Shown piece after piece: positions 1 to 5,611 of a DNA stretch of 5,663 nt. Both the position numbers and the translations under genes were made by a program. Every line of letters begins with the position of its first letter. Position 1 is the first letter of the stretch. The stretch spans positions 1 through 5,663 of the forward strand of contig JADGNL010000026.1 of assembly GCA_017883495.1 (NCBI GenBank). The letters run 5' to 3'. Source of the DNA: Methanomicrobiales archaeon (lineage in GTDB: Archaea > Halobacteriota > Methanomicrobia > Methanomicrobiales > Methanospirillaceae). A model generated the notes under the pieces. The model ran no database searches and was not told the origin of the DNA. It saw nothing but the letters and a program-made list of their open reading frames with translations.

Positions 1-345
1 GGTCTCGCAGGCGCCCGAGGCGAGGTAGTGGGCGAGCACCGCCTCCCCGATCTCGTCGGAGATGGTGCTCCGGACTCGCTGGACGAGAGCCTCGATGTCC
101 TCCTCCTGGATGCAGCCGAGGCTCTCCGAGCCGTCGAGGATCCGGTCCACGAGCCAGTGAAGATCGGCATCGTCGAGCCGCTCGAGCCGGCGCTCGAAGT
201 CCTCGGCCGACTCGGCATAGTGGTTCGAGACCGGCGGCAGGATCGACTGGAAGGCATGGCCGGAGCCGCCGCACGTCAGGTCCCCGCACTCGGGGGCGAG
301 CTTTCGCAGGATCTCGAGGTCGCGCTCTATGAGTTCCCTGGCCAT
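1..345 (-). CDS. Hypothetical acidic protein, C-terminus beyond left edge
   Basis: An open minus-strand frame of 115 codons starts at ATG (345-343) and has no stop before the window edge. I do not recognise the family. It begins MARELIERDLEILRKL, has an early cysteine pair (C20, C25) in PECGDLTCGGSGHAF, then an ILPPVSNHY segment around residues 36-43. A charged, probably helical part follows (residues 46-105), with further cysteines at C78 and C113. I see no signal peptide or membrane segment. About 91% of its codons end in G or C, against roughly 75% for the frame read on the opposite strand, and it shares the CTC/GAG/ATC preference of the neighbouring genes; this is why I choose this strand. 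No other likely start lies just upstream. A TATA-like ATATTA about 30 bases before the ATG suggests a leaderless or very short-leader transcript. It is divergent from fumarase, so a functional link is not implied. C20/C25 could bind metal, but this is only a guess. Confidence 0.72.
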   Translation of the reverse strand, partial: MARELIERDLEILRKLAPECGDLTCGGSGHAFQSILPPVSNHYAESAEDFERRLERLDDADLHWLVDRILDGSESLGCIQEEDIEALVQRVRSTISDEIGEAVLAHYLASGACET

Positions 346-371
346 ATGCGATCCGATGGGCGCGCCCGTAA

Positions 372-379
372 CTAATATC
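372..379 (-). promoter_or_regulatory. TATA-like box for the leftward hypothetical gene
   Basis: On the minus strand the sequence reads GGATATTAGT, the most AT-rich spot of the 75-base divergent gap. Its centre lies about 30 bases before the ATG at 345, which fits an archaeal TATA box followed by a leader of only a few bases. No good Shine-Dalgarno site precedes that ATG, also consistent with a short leader. The plus-strand reading (ACTAATATCC) lies 43-48 bases before the fumarase alpha start and could serve that gene as well. No clear BRE is visible in either direction, so the assignment is tentative. Confidence 0.4.
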
Positions 380-420
380 CGCCGGTCGGCTTTTTCTTCC
401 CGGCCTTCCGATATGATCCG

Positions 421-1248
421 ATGGACCCTCGCCTGTACGACCGGATCGCCGCCGCGACCGCCCGGGCCTACGCCGAGGCGGTGGTGCAGCTCCCGCCCGA
501 CGTCCTGGGGGCGCTCGAGCGGGCCCGGGCAAACGAGATCGACCCCGTTGCCCGGGCCGAGCTCGAGAATATCCTTGCAAACGTCGACCTCGCACGTTCG
601 ACGGGCCTGCCGCTCTGCCAGGACACGGGGGTGCCCGTGGTCTACGTCACGCTCCCGCCCACGGTTCCGTTCGAGCAGGCCCTCTTCGACGCGATCGCCG
701 ACGGCGTCCGGCAAGCGACGATCGCAGTCCCGCTCCGGCCGAACGTGGTCGACCCGTGCACGCGGAAAAACTCGGGCGACAACACGGGCGCGGGAATGCC
801 CGTGGTCCACGTCTCCCCCGGCGACACGTTCACGGTCACGGTCCTCCCCAAGGGCGCCGGGGCCGAGAACATGTCCCGGATCGAGATGCTGCTGCCGTCC
901 GAGGTCGAGCGAATCCCGGAGGTCGTGGTCCGTTGCGTCCTCGAGGCCGGCGCCCGCCCCTGTCCCCCGGTCGTGCTCGGCGTCGGGATCGGCGGGACCT
1001 TCGACCAGGCCGCCGCGCTCGCGAAGGAGGCGCTGCTCGACCCGATCGACGCGATGGATGCGTACGAGACCGTGCTCTGCGACGCCGTGAACCGGCTCGG
1101 CATCGGACCCATGGGCCTCGGGGGACGGACGACCGCTCTCGCCGTGAAGGTGAAGCGGGCTGCGTGTCACACGGCCTCGCTCCCGGTCGCGATCAACGTC
1201 CAGTGCTGGGCCAACCGCCGCGCGACCTCAGTCGTGGAGGTGGACTGA
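421..1248 (+). CDS. fumA: Fumarate hydratase class I, alpha subunit
   Basis: This is the N-terminal half of the two-part, oxygen-sensitive [4Fe-4S] fumarase that interconverts malate and fumarate in the cytoplasm; it works with the beta subunit encoded next door. The 275 residues match the usual length of archaeal alpha subunits. Three cysteines sit where the family's cluster ligands fall: C66 in PLCQDTGVP, C181 in RPCPPVVLGVGIGGT and C262 in AINVQCWANRRA. D68 (in CQDTG), R106 and H250 have the same offsets from these cysteines as the catalytic residues I recall from the Leishmania class I fumarase. The KNSGDNTGAGMP segment (residues 116-127) is also typical. ATG 421 is the first in-frame start and gives the expected N-terminus, although no strong Shine-Dalgarno precedes it. 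Its 3' end carries the ribosome-binding site of the next gene. The closely related L-tartrate dehydratase alpha subunit is the main alternative; the kor-suc neighbours favour fumarase. Confidence 0.94.
   Translation: MDPRLYDRIAAATARAYAEAVVQLPPDVLGALERARANEIDPVARAELENILANVDLARSTGLPLCQDTGVPVVYVTLPPTVPFEQALFDAIADGVRQATIAVPLRPNVVDPCTRKNSGDNTGAGMPVVHVSPGDTFTVTVLPKGAGAENMSRIEMLLPSEVERIPEVVVRCVLEAGARPCPPVVLGVGIGGTFDQAAALAKEALLDPIDAMDAYETVLCDAVNRLGIGPMGLGGRTTALAVKVKRAACHTASLPVAINVQCWANRRATSVVEVD
1236..1242 (+). promoter_or_regulatory. Shine-Dalgarno site for fumarase beta
   Basis: GGAGGTG lies inside the last codons of the alpha subunit, 6 bases before the ATG at 1249. It is a near-complete anti-16S match and contrasts with the weak context in front of the alpha subunit. 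Confidence 0.85.
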
Positions 1249-1779
1249 ATGGACCTCACGACGCCGCTCGGCGACGAGGTTCTCTCTCTCCAGGCAGGCG
1301 ACCGGGTCACGCTCTCGGGAATCGTGTACACGGCCCGCGACGAAGCCCACCTCGAGATGATGCGCCACGGGATCCCGTTCGACCCGATCGGCGCGGCCGT
1401 GTACCACTGCGGCCCCGTGATCGCGGGCGACAGGGTGATCGCGGCCGGCCCGACGACCTCGGCCCGAATGAACCGACTCTCCGACTTCCTCCTCGATGCG
1501 GGCGTGCGGGCCCTGATCGGCAAGGGCGGGATGGACGCGACGGTCACCGAGCAACTCCGGGGCCGCGGGGTCTACCTCGCGTTCACGGGTGGCTGCGCCG
1601 CCCTCGCCGCGGCGCGGATGGAGCTCGAGGACGTCTATTTCCCCGAGCTCGGCATGGCAGAGGCTGTCTGGGCGATCCGGCTCGACCGCCTCCCGCTCGT
1701 GGTCGGGATCGACAGCCACGGACGGAACCTCTTCGCCGAGGTCCAGGCCCGGGCCGTGACGGCCGCAGGTCGCTCCTAG
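1249..1779 (+). CDS. fumB: Fumarate hydratase class I, beta subunit
   Basis: This is the C-terminal half of the split class I fumarase; it supplies substrate-binding and catalytic residues to the alpha/beta enzyme. The 176 residues are normal for the archaeal beta subunit. Family motifs appear in order: LSGIVYTARDEAH (residues 22-34), AGPTTSARM (66-74) and LIGKGGM (89-95). T69, R73 and K92 occupy the places of the catalytic threonine, arginine and lysine described for the single-chain class I enzymes (recalled, not aligned here). AFTGGCAALAA (111-121) and VYFPELGMAEAVW (129-141) are the usual later conserved blocks. The ATG starts directly after the alpha stop codon with no spacer and a strong ribosome-binding site, so the two subunits are surely co-translated. 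L-tartrate dehydratase beta has the same fold and motifs and is the main alternative. The gene ends 60 bases before korD; no hairpin terminator is visible there. Confidence 0.94.
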   Translation: MDLTTPLGDEVLSLQAGDRVTLSGIVYTARDEAHLEMMRHGIPFDPIGAAVYHCGPVIAGDRVIAAGPTTSARMNRLSDFLLDAGVRALIGKGGMDATVTEQLRGRGVYLAFTGGCAALAAARMELEDVYFPELGMAEAVWAIRLDRLPLVVGIDSHGRNLFAEVQARAVTAAGRS

Positions 1780-1788
1780 GGTGAACCT

Positions 1789-1800
1789 TCAAATACTTTT
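1789..1800 (+). promoter_or_regulatory. Probable archaeal TATA box for the kor-suc operon
   Basis: TCAAATACTTTT is an AT-rich island in the 60-base gap between the fumarase beta stop and korD. An archaeal TATA box centred near 1795 would place transcription start near 1820 and leave a leader of about 20 bases that contains the korD ribosome-binding site. This suggests that kor-suc can be transcribed without fumarase. The run of five T (1797-1801) could instead, or also, act as a weak T-rich archaeal terminator for the fumarase transcript. Confidence 0.6.
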
Positions 1801-1827
1801 TCGCTCTGGCGCGCGCATACCGTACGC

Positions 1828-1836
1828 AGGAAGGGA
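1828..1836 (+). promoter_or_regulatory. Shine-Dalgarno site for korD
   Basis: AGGAAGGGA ends 3 bases before the ATG at 1840. It is purine-rich but an imperfect match to GGAGGTGA. It lies downstream of the predicted transcription start and supports the chosen korD start. Confidence 0.6.
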
Positions 1837-1839
1837 TCG

Positions 1840-2112
1840 ATGAAGCTCGCGATCGACGAGAGGCGCTGCAAGGGCTGCAACCTCTGCACCCAGGTCTGCC
1901 CGTACCACATCTTCCGGCCCGGCACGGCCGCGAACCGGAAGGGCGTGCTCGTGCCCGAGCTCGACCGGCCCGAGCGGTGCACGAACTGCCGGCTCCGGAA
2001 CCTCTACGGCCGGACCCTCTGCGGGGTCTGCCAGCTGACCTGCCCGGACCAGGCAATCCACTGGCAGAGCGAGCGGCCGTACGAACCCGTCCGGATCGAG
2101 GTGGAGTATTGA
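1840..2112 (+). CDS. korD: 2-oxoglutarate:ferredoxin oxidoreductase, ferredoxin-like delta subunit
   Basis: This small iron-sulfur subunit passes electrons between external ferredoxin and the catalytic beta subunit of Kor. Its 90 residues carry nine cysteines. The first motif is canonical: C10, C13, C16 and C20-P in CKGCNLCTQVCP. The second is not: C47 and C50 (CTNC) are separated by ten residues from C61, C64 and C68-P (CGVCQLTCP), instead of a continuous CxxCxxCxxxCP. It most likely still binds two [4Fe-4S] clusters, with C47 or C50 standing in for the missing first cysteine of the second motif. The order delta-alpha-beta-gamma is the known methanogen korDABC arrangement. An archaeal promoter-like site and a purine-rich ribosome-binding site precede the ATG, so this is probably the first gene of its operon; its stop overlaps the korA start. 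Assignment to 2-oxoglutarate rather than another 2-oxoacid rests mainly on gene order and the adjacent sucCD. Confidence 0.9.
   Translation: MKLAIDERRCKGCNLCTQVCPYHIFRPGTAANRKGVLVPELDRPERCTNCRLRNLYGRTLCGVCQLTCPDQAIHWQSERPYEPVRIEVEY
2098..2103 (+). promoter_or_regulatory. Shine-Dalgarno site that fixes the TTG start of korA
   Basis: GAGGTG lies 5 bases before TTG 2109. The only nearby in-frame ATG, at 2127, has no purine-rich site at a suitable distance, so this site decides the start. Confidence 0.7.
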
Positions 2113-3212
2113 CCCGCATCGAGTTCATGCAGGGCAACGTCGCCTCGGCCGAAGGAGCGCTCGCGGCCGGCTGCCGGTTCTTCGGGGGCTACCCGATCAC
2201 CCCCTCGACCGAGGTGGCCGAACGGATGGCCTCGCGGATGCCGAAGGCCGGCGGGGTTTTCGTCCAGATGGAGGACGAGATCGCCTCGATCGCGGCCGTG
2301 ATCGGAGCGTCGTGGACCGGGAAGAAGGCGATGACCGCGACCTCTGGCCCGGGCTTCTCCCTGATGATGGAGAACCTCGGGTTCGCCGTGATGACCGAGA
2401 CCCCGCTCGTGGTCGTGAACATCCAGCGCGGCGGGCCGTCCACAGGGCAGCCGACGATGTCGGCGCAGGGCGACATGCTCCAGTGCCGGTACGGCTCGCA
2501 CGGCGACATCGGGATCGTCGCGCTCGCGCCGAATTCGGTCCAGGAGATGCACGACCTGACCGTGAAGGCCTTCAACCTCGCCGAACGGCTTCGGTGCCCG
2601 GCCTTCCTGATGGCCGACGAGCACATCGGGCACATGCGCGAGCGGATCGACCTCCCCGACACGGTCGAGGTCGTGGACCGCACGCAGCTCGAGCCGGGCA
2701 CCCTGCCCTTCGCGGCCGGACCCGGCCTCGTGCCGGGCTTCCCCACCTTCGGGAAGGGCCACCGGGTCCATGTCACGGGCCTGACCCACGACGAGCGGGG
2801 CTACCCGGCCACGACCGACCCGGAGGTGCACGCGGCCCTGGTCGAGCGGCTCGTCCGGAAGGTCGAGGGCGCTCGGCGCGAGATCGCGGACTACGTGGTC
2901 ACGAACCCCGACGCGGAGGTCGTCTTCGTCTGCTACGGCGCACCGTCGCGGGCCGTCGCCCAGCTCGTGGCTGATAAGCCCGACGAGGGGATCGGCGTGC
3001 TCCGCCTCCGCCTTGTCTGGCCGTTCCCCGAGCACGCGCTCGCCGAGTTTTCGAACGCGACGGCCTTCATCGTGCCCGAGCAGAACCTCGGGCAGATCGC
3101 GAGCGAGGTCGAGCGGCACACGGACCTGCCCGTGGTCCCCGTGCCGAAACTCGGGGGGGAGCTGCACACGCCGGCCGAGCTCGCGCGGGTCTACGAGGGG
3201 GTGCGGCGATGA
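2109..3212 (+). CDS. korA: 2-oxoglutarate:ferredoxin oxidoreductase, alpha subunit
   Basis: The alpha subunit of the heterotetrameric Kor enzyme, which with thiamine diphosphate and ferredoxin interconverts 2-oxoglutarate and succinyl-CoA plus CO2. I start it at TTG 2109, giving 367 residues and the N-terminus (M)TRIEFMQGNVASAEGA, which resembles other archaeal KorA proteins; ATG 2127 would remove six residues and lacks a ribosome-binding site. Family blocks in order: GYPITPSTEV (residues 27-36), MEDEIASIAAVIGAS (54-68), ATSGPGFSLM (77-86) and QRGGPSTGQPT (106-116). The C-terminal part includes a second domain (VVFVCYGAPSRAVAQL, PVPKLGGELH) of the usual type. No gamma or ferredoxin domain is fused to it; these functions are in the adjacent korC and korD. 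TTG overlaps the korD stop as TTGA and ATGA joins it to korB, implying tight coupling. The family also includes pyruvate and 2-ketoisovalerate enzymes; context favours 2-oxoglutarate. Confidence 0.93.
   Translation: MTRIEFMQGNVASAEGALAAGCRFFGGYPITPSTEVAERMASRMPKAGGVFVQMEDEIASIAAVIGASWTGKKAMTATSGPGFSLMMENLGFAVMTETPLVVVNIQRGGPSTGQPTMSAQGDMLQCRYGSHGDIGIVALAPNSVQEMHDLTVKAFNLAERLRCPAFLMADEHIGHMRERIDLPDTVEVVDRTQLEPGTLPFAAGPGLVPGFPTFGKGHRVHVTGLTHDERGYPATTDPEVHAALVERLVRKVEGARREIADYVVTNPDAEVVFVCYGAPSRAVAQLVADKPDEGIGVLRLRLVWPFPEHALAEFSNATAFIVPEQNLGQIASEVERHTDLPVVPVPKLGGELHTPAELARVYEGVRR
3195..3203 (+). promoter_or_regulatory. Shine-Dalgarno site for korB
   Basis: GAGGGGGTG inside the end of korA lies 5 bases before ATG 3209 and supports that start. 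Confidence 0.65.
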
Positions 3213-3997
3213 GCTTCGAGGACTGGCTCCGGGCCGACCGCCTGCCCCACATCTGGTGCAGCGGCTGCTCGAACGGCACGATCCTGAACTGCACCATGGC
3301 CGCGGTCGACATGATGGACTGGGACCCCGACCGGACGGTCGTAGTCTCGGGGATCGGCTGTTCCTCCCGCGCGGCCGGGTACGTCGAGGCCGATTCGCTC
3401 CATACGACGCACGGCCGGGCGCTCGCCTTTGCAACCGGGGTGAAGCTCGCTGAGCCGTCGCTCAACGTGGTGGTCTTCACGGGCGACGGCGACCTCGCAG
3501 CGATCGGGGGAAACCACTTCATCCACGCCTGTCGCCGGAACATCGACCTGACGGTCGTCTGCATGAACAACCTGATCTACGGCATGACCGGCGGGCAGGG
3601 CTCGCCCACCACGCCCCTCGGCGCGCTCTCGACCACGACCCCCTACGGCGCGGCCGAGCCCGCGTTCGACCTCGCGGCGCTCGCGGTCGCAGCCGGCGCG
3701 AACTACGTGGCCCGCTGGACGTCGTACCACGTCCGCGAGCTCGAGAAGGCCGTCAAGGCCGGGCTCGAGACCCCCGGGCTCTCGTTCATCGAAGTCCGAG
3801 CTGGCTGCCCCACCAATTACGGCCGAAAGAACCGGATCCGCGAAGCGACAGACCAGCTCGAGCAGTTCCGAACCAGGTCCATGCTGAAGGTGAAGTACGA
3901 CAGGCTGGTCGCCGAGGGCAAGCCCGTGCCCCACGACGCGATCGTGGTCGGCGAGTTCGTGCGCCGGTCCAACCCGGCCATGGGGGTGGCGCCGTGA
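3209..3997 (+). CDS. korB: 2-oxoglutarate:ferredoxin oxidoreductase, beta subunit (TPP-binding)
   Basis: The catalytic beta subunit, which holds thiamine diphosphate and the iron-sulfur cluster next to it. Four cysteines fit the family's cluster ligands: C17 and C20 in IWCSGCSNG, C51 in GIGCSS and C200 in RAGCPTNYGRKN. The TPP/Mg motif begins at GDGDLAAIGG (residues 92-101) and ends at MNNLIYGMTGGQ (119-130), about the expected spacing from GDG to NN. The LHTTHGRALAFATGVKLA block (residues 64-81) is also typical. At 262 residues it is a normal size for an archaeal Kor beta subunit, with a C-terminal tail after the last conserved cysteine (FRTRSMLKVKYDRLVAEGK) common in this group. ATG overlaps the korA stop (ATGA), and GTGA joins it to korC. 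No key residue is missing. Substrate could in principle be another 2-oxoacid; gene order and sucCD point to 2-oxoglutarate. Confidence 0.94.
   Translation: MSFEDWLRADRLPHIWCSGCSNGTILNCTMAAVDMMDWDPDRTVVVSGIGCSSRAAGYVEADSLHTTHGRALAFATGVKLAEPSLNVVVFTGDGDLAAIGGNHFIHACRRNIDLTVVCMNNLIYGMTGGQGSPTTPLGALSTTTPYGAAEPAFDLAALAVAAGANYVARWTSYHVRELEKAVKAGLETPGLSFIEVRAGCPTNYGRKNRIREATDQLEQFRTRSMLKVKYDRLVAEGKPVPHDAIVVGEFVRRSNPAMGVAP
3982..3989 (+). promoter_or_regulatory. Shine-Dalgarno site for korC
   Basis: GGGGGTGG lies 4 bases before GTG 3994. The ATG at 3980 and the GTG at 3986 are out of frame, so GTG 3994 is the supported korC start. Confidence 0.6.
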
Positions 3998-4539
3998 GGC
4001 GCGAGGTCCGGCTATCGGGCTTCGGGGGCCAGGGCATCATGCTCGCGGCCGTCATCCTCGGGCGGGCGGCTGTCATGTACGACGGCAAGTACGCGGTCCA
4101 GACCCAGGTCTACGGCCCCGAGGCCCGGGGCGGGGCCTCGATGGCCGCGGTCGTGATCGACGATGCCCCGATCCTCTACCCGAAAGTCACGAGCCCCGAC
4201 CTCTACGTGATCATGAGCCAGGAGGGATTCGAGAAGTACGGGTCCGGGGCCCGGCCCGACGCGATGCTGCTGCTCGACCGTGGGCTCGTTCACTCCCGGC
4301 CTGCCTGCCGGTACCTCGAGGTCCCGGCGACCGACGACGCGCGGAGCGTGCTCAAGAAGGTGATCGTCGCGAACATCGTGATGCTCGGGGCGCTCGTCAC
4401 GGCCACAGGTGTCGTCTCGCGCGAGGCGATCGAAAAGGCCGTGCTCGACCAGGTGCCGAAGGGGACCGAGGACCTGAACCTCCGGGCGCTCCGGCAGGGA
4501 TACGCGCTCGGCGAGGGGGCAATCCATGAAGCTGCGTGA
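3994..4539 (+). CDS. korC: 2-oxoglutarate:ferredoxin oxidoreductase, gamma subunit
   Basis: The gamma subunit of the Kor tetramer, in the 2-oxoacid oxidoreductase gamma domain family, thought to take part in coenzyme A binding and complex assembly. It is 181 residues long, normal for the family. Defining motifs: the glycine-rich SGFGGQGIMLAA (residues 8-19) near the N-terminus and QVYGPEARGGAS (38-49). A later VIVANIVMLGALVTATGVV segment is hydrophobic but is the usual buried helix of the domain, not a membrane segment. The start is GTG 3994, overlapping the korB stop as GTGA; the GFGGQGI motif then lies close to the N-terminus, as in relatives. Its last codons overlap sucC by 14 bases, the longest overlap in the block, which ties expression of the Kor enzyme to succinyl-CoA synthetase. 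Confidence 0.93.
   Translation: MRREVRLSGFGGQGIMLAAVILGRAAVMYDGKYAVQTQVYGPEARGGASMAAVVIDDAPILYPKVTSPDLYVIMSQEGFEKYGSGARPDAMLLLDRGLVHSRPACRYLEVPATDDARSVLKKVIVANIVMLGALVTATGVVSREAIEKAVLDQVPKGTEDLNLRALRQGYALGEGAIHEAA
4513..4519 (+). promoter_or_regulatory. Shine-Dalgarno site for sucC
   Basis: GAGGGGG within the end of korC lies 6 bases before ATG 4526. It supports a start that overlaps korC by 14 bases. Confidence 0.6.
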
Positions 4540-5611
4540 ATACGAGGGAAAGCGGATCTTCGCCGAGGCGGGGATCCCGGTGCCGCGGGGAAGATTGATC
4601 CGGTCGGTTGACGAACTCGGCGACCCGGCAGAGTTCGGGGACGAGGTCGTGCTGAAGGCCCAGGTCGATGTCGGCGGCCGCGGCAAGGCCGGCGGAGTCG
4701 TGATCTGCCCGGCCTCCGAGGCGAAGGAGCGGGCGGCCGAGCTCTTCGGAAAGACGATCAAGGGTCTGCCCGTAACGGAGATCCTGATCGAGGAAAAACT
4801 CCCGATCGCCCATGAGTATTACTGTGCGGTCCTGGTCGACCGCTCGACCCGGCAGCCGGTCGTGCTCTTCACCGAGGCCGGCGGCGTCGAGATCGAGGAG
4901 ACGGCCCGGACCGCCCCCGACAGGATTCGGCGCGTCCAGGTGCCCGCACTGATGACGGCGCTCCCCTCCTTCGCGGTCCGTGACCTTGTAGGGAAGGGAC
5001 CGAAGGCGCTCGGTCCCGTTGTGGCCGCGCTCTACCGGACCTTCCTCGCGAAGGACGCGCTCCTCGCCGAGATCAATCCGCTCGTCGTCCTCGAAGACGG
5101 GCGGGCCGTCGCGGCCGACGCGAAGGTGATCGTCGACGACAACGCGCTTGCGCGACAGGGGATCGCCCAGAACCGCGACCTGACCGAGCGCGAGCGTGAA
5201 GCCGAGAAGCACGGCTTCTCGTACGTCGAGCTCGACGGCGACGTGGGGGTGGTCGGGAACGGCGCGGGCCTGACCATGGCCACCCTCGACCTGCTCCAGC
5301 ACTACGGACTCCGCGCGGCCAACTTCCTCGACGTCGGTGGCGGCGCCGACCGCGAGCGGGTCGCCCATGCGGTCCGGTTGCTCGCGTCGTCGCCGGGAGT
5401 CCGCGTGATCATCGTGAACCTGCTCGGCGGGATCACCCGCTGCGACGAGGTCGCGAAAGGGATCGTCGAGGCCGGCGTGGACCAGCGGATCATCGTCCGG
5501 ATGGCCGGCACGAACGAGGCCGAGGGGTGCGCCCTCCTCCAGGAGCACGGGTACGAGATGTACGGCTCCATGGACGCGGCCGTCGGCGCGGCTGCGGAGG
5601 CCCGGCCATGA
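4526..5611 (+). CDS. sucC: Succinyl-CoA synthetase (ADP-forming), beta subunit
   Basis: The nucleotide- and succinate-binding subunit of succinyl-CoA synthetase, which couples succinate + CoA + NTP to succinyl-CoA; here it would supply succinyl-CoA to Kor. The 361 residues are slightly shorter than E. coli SucC (388) but normal for archaea. The ATP-grasp domain starts with MKLREYEGKRIFAEAGIPVP and shows KAQVDVGGRGKAGGV (residues 44-58), then AEINPL (181-186) and ADAKVIVDDNA (197-207), whose N184 and D198 match the Mg-binding residues known in E. coli. The C-terminal ligase domain shows NGAGLTMATLD (245-255), NFLDVGGGA (266-274) and NLLGGITRCDEVAKGI (298-313), all characteristic. The start at ATG 4526 gives the classic N-terminus and a good ribosome-binding site. 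Its stop overlaps sucD as ATGA. Malate-CoA ligase and other members of the family share motifs, but context favours SucC. Nucleotide specificity cannot be read from the sequence. Confidence 0.94.
   Translation: MKLREYEGKRIFAEAGIPVPRGRLIRSVDELGDPAEFGDEVVLKAQVDVGGRGKAGGVVICPASEAKERAAELFGKTIKGLPVTEILIEEKLPIAHEYYCAVLVDRSTRQPVVLFTEAGGVEIEETARTAPDRIRRVQVPALMTALPSFAVRDLVGKGPKALGPVVAALYRTFLAKDALLAEINPLVVLEDGRAVAADAKVIVDDNALARQGIAQNRDLTEREREAEKHGFSYVELDGDVGVVGNGAGLTMATLDLLQHYGLRAANFLDVGGGADRERVAHAVRLLASSPGVRVIIVNLLGGITRCDEVAKGIVEAGVDQRIIVRMAGTNEAEGCALLQEHGYEMYGSMDAAVGAAAEARP
5596..5600 (+). promoter_or_regulatory. Shine-Dalgarno site for sucD
   Basis: GGAGG lies 7 bases before ATG 5608 inside the end of sucC and supports the sucD start. 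Confidence 0.7.

Noticed and set aside
28..375. Plus-strand open frame of 115 codons at the left edge
   Set aside because: It is antisense to the minus-strand gene with aligned codon boundaries, has far more A/T-ending codons than the other strand, starts with GTG, and its composition is typical of a shadow frame.
381..404. Possible hairpin GCCGG / CCGGC around a T-rich loop in the divergent gap
   Set aside because: A five-base stem with a 14-base loop is expected by chance at this GC content, and no transcript is predicted to end here.
756..1784. Plus-strand open frame of 342 codons overlapping both fumarase genes
   Set aside because: Extremely Arg/Gly/Pro-rich translation in the +1 frame of clearly real fumarase subunits; a composition artefact.
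1977..2108. Upstream extension of korA to an earlier start
   Set aside because: It would overlap most of korD; the added residues have no resemblance to KorA and the GAGGTG site points to TTG 2109.
2004..3434. Minus-strand open frame of 476 codons opposite korD-korA-korB
   Set aside because: Long antisense frames are expected opposite genes with strong G/C third-position bias. Its product is rich in Arg, Gly, Asp and His with no family motif, and it lies opposite unmistakable Kor genes.
1840..4539. Pyruvate or 2-ketoisovalerate oxidoreductase as an alternative to Kor
   Set aside because: The motifs are shared by the whole superfamily, but the delta-alpha-beta-gamma order and direct coupling to sucCD fit 2-oxoglutarate best. 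Not fully excluded.
4397..5548. Minus-strand open frame of 383 codons opposite sucC
   Set aside because: Same shadow effect: low-complexity charged translation with no motif, opposite a complete SucC.
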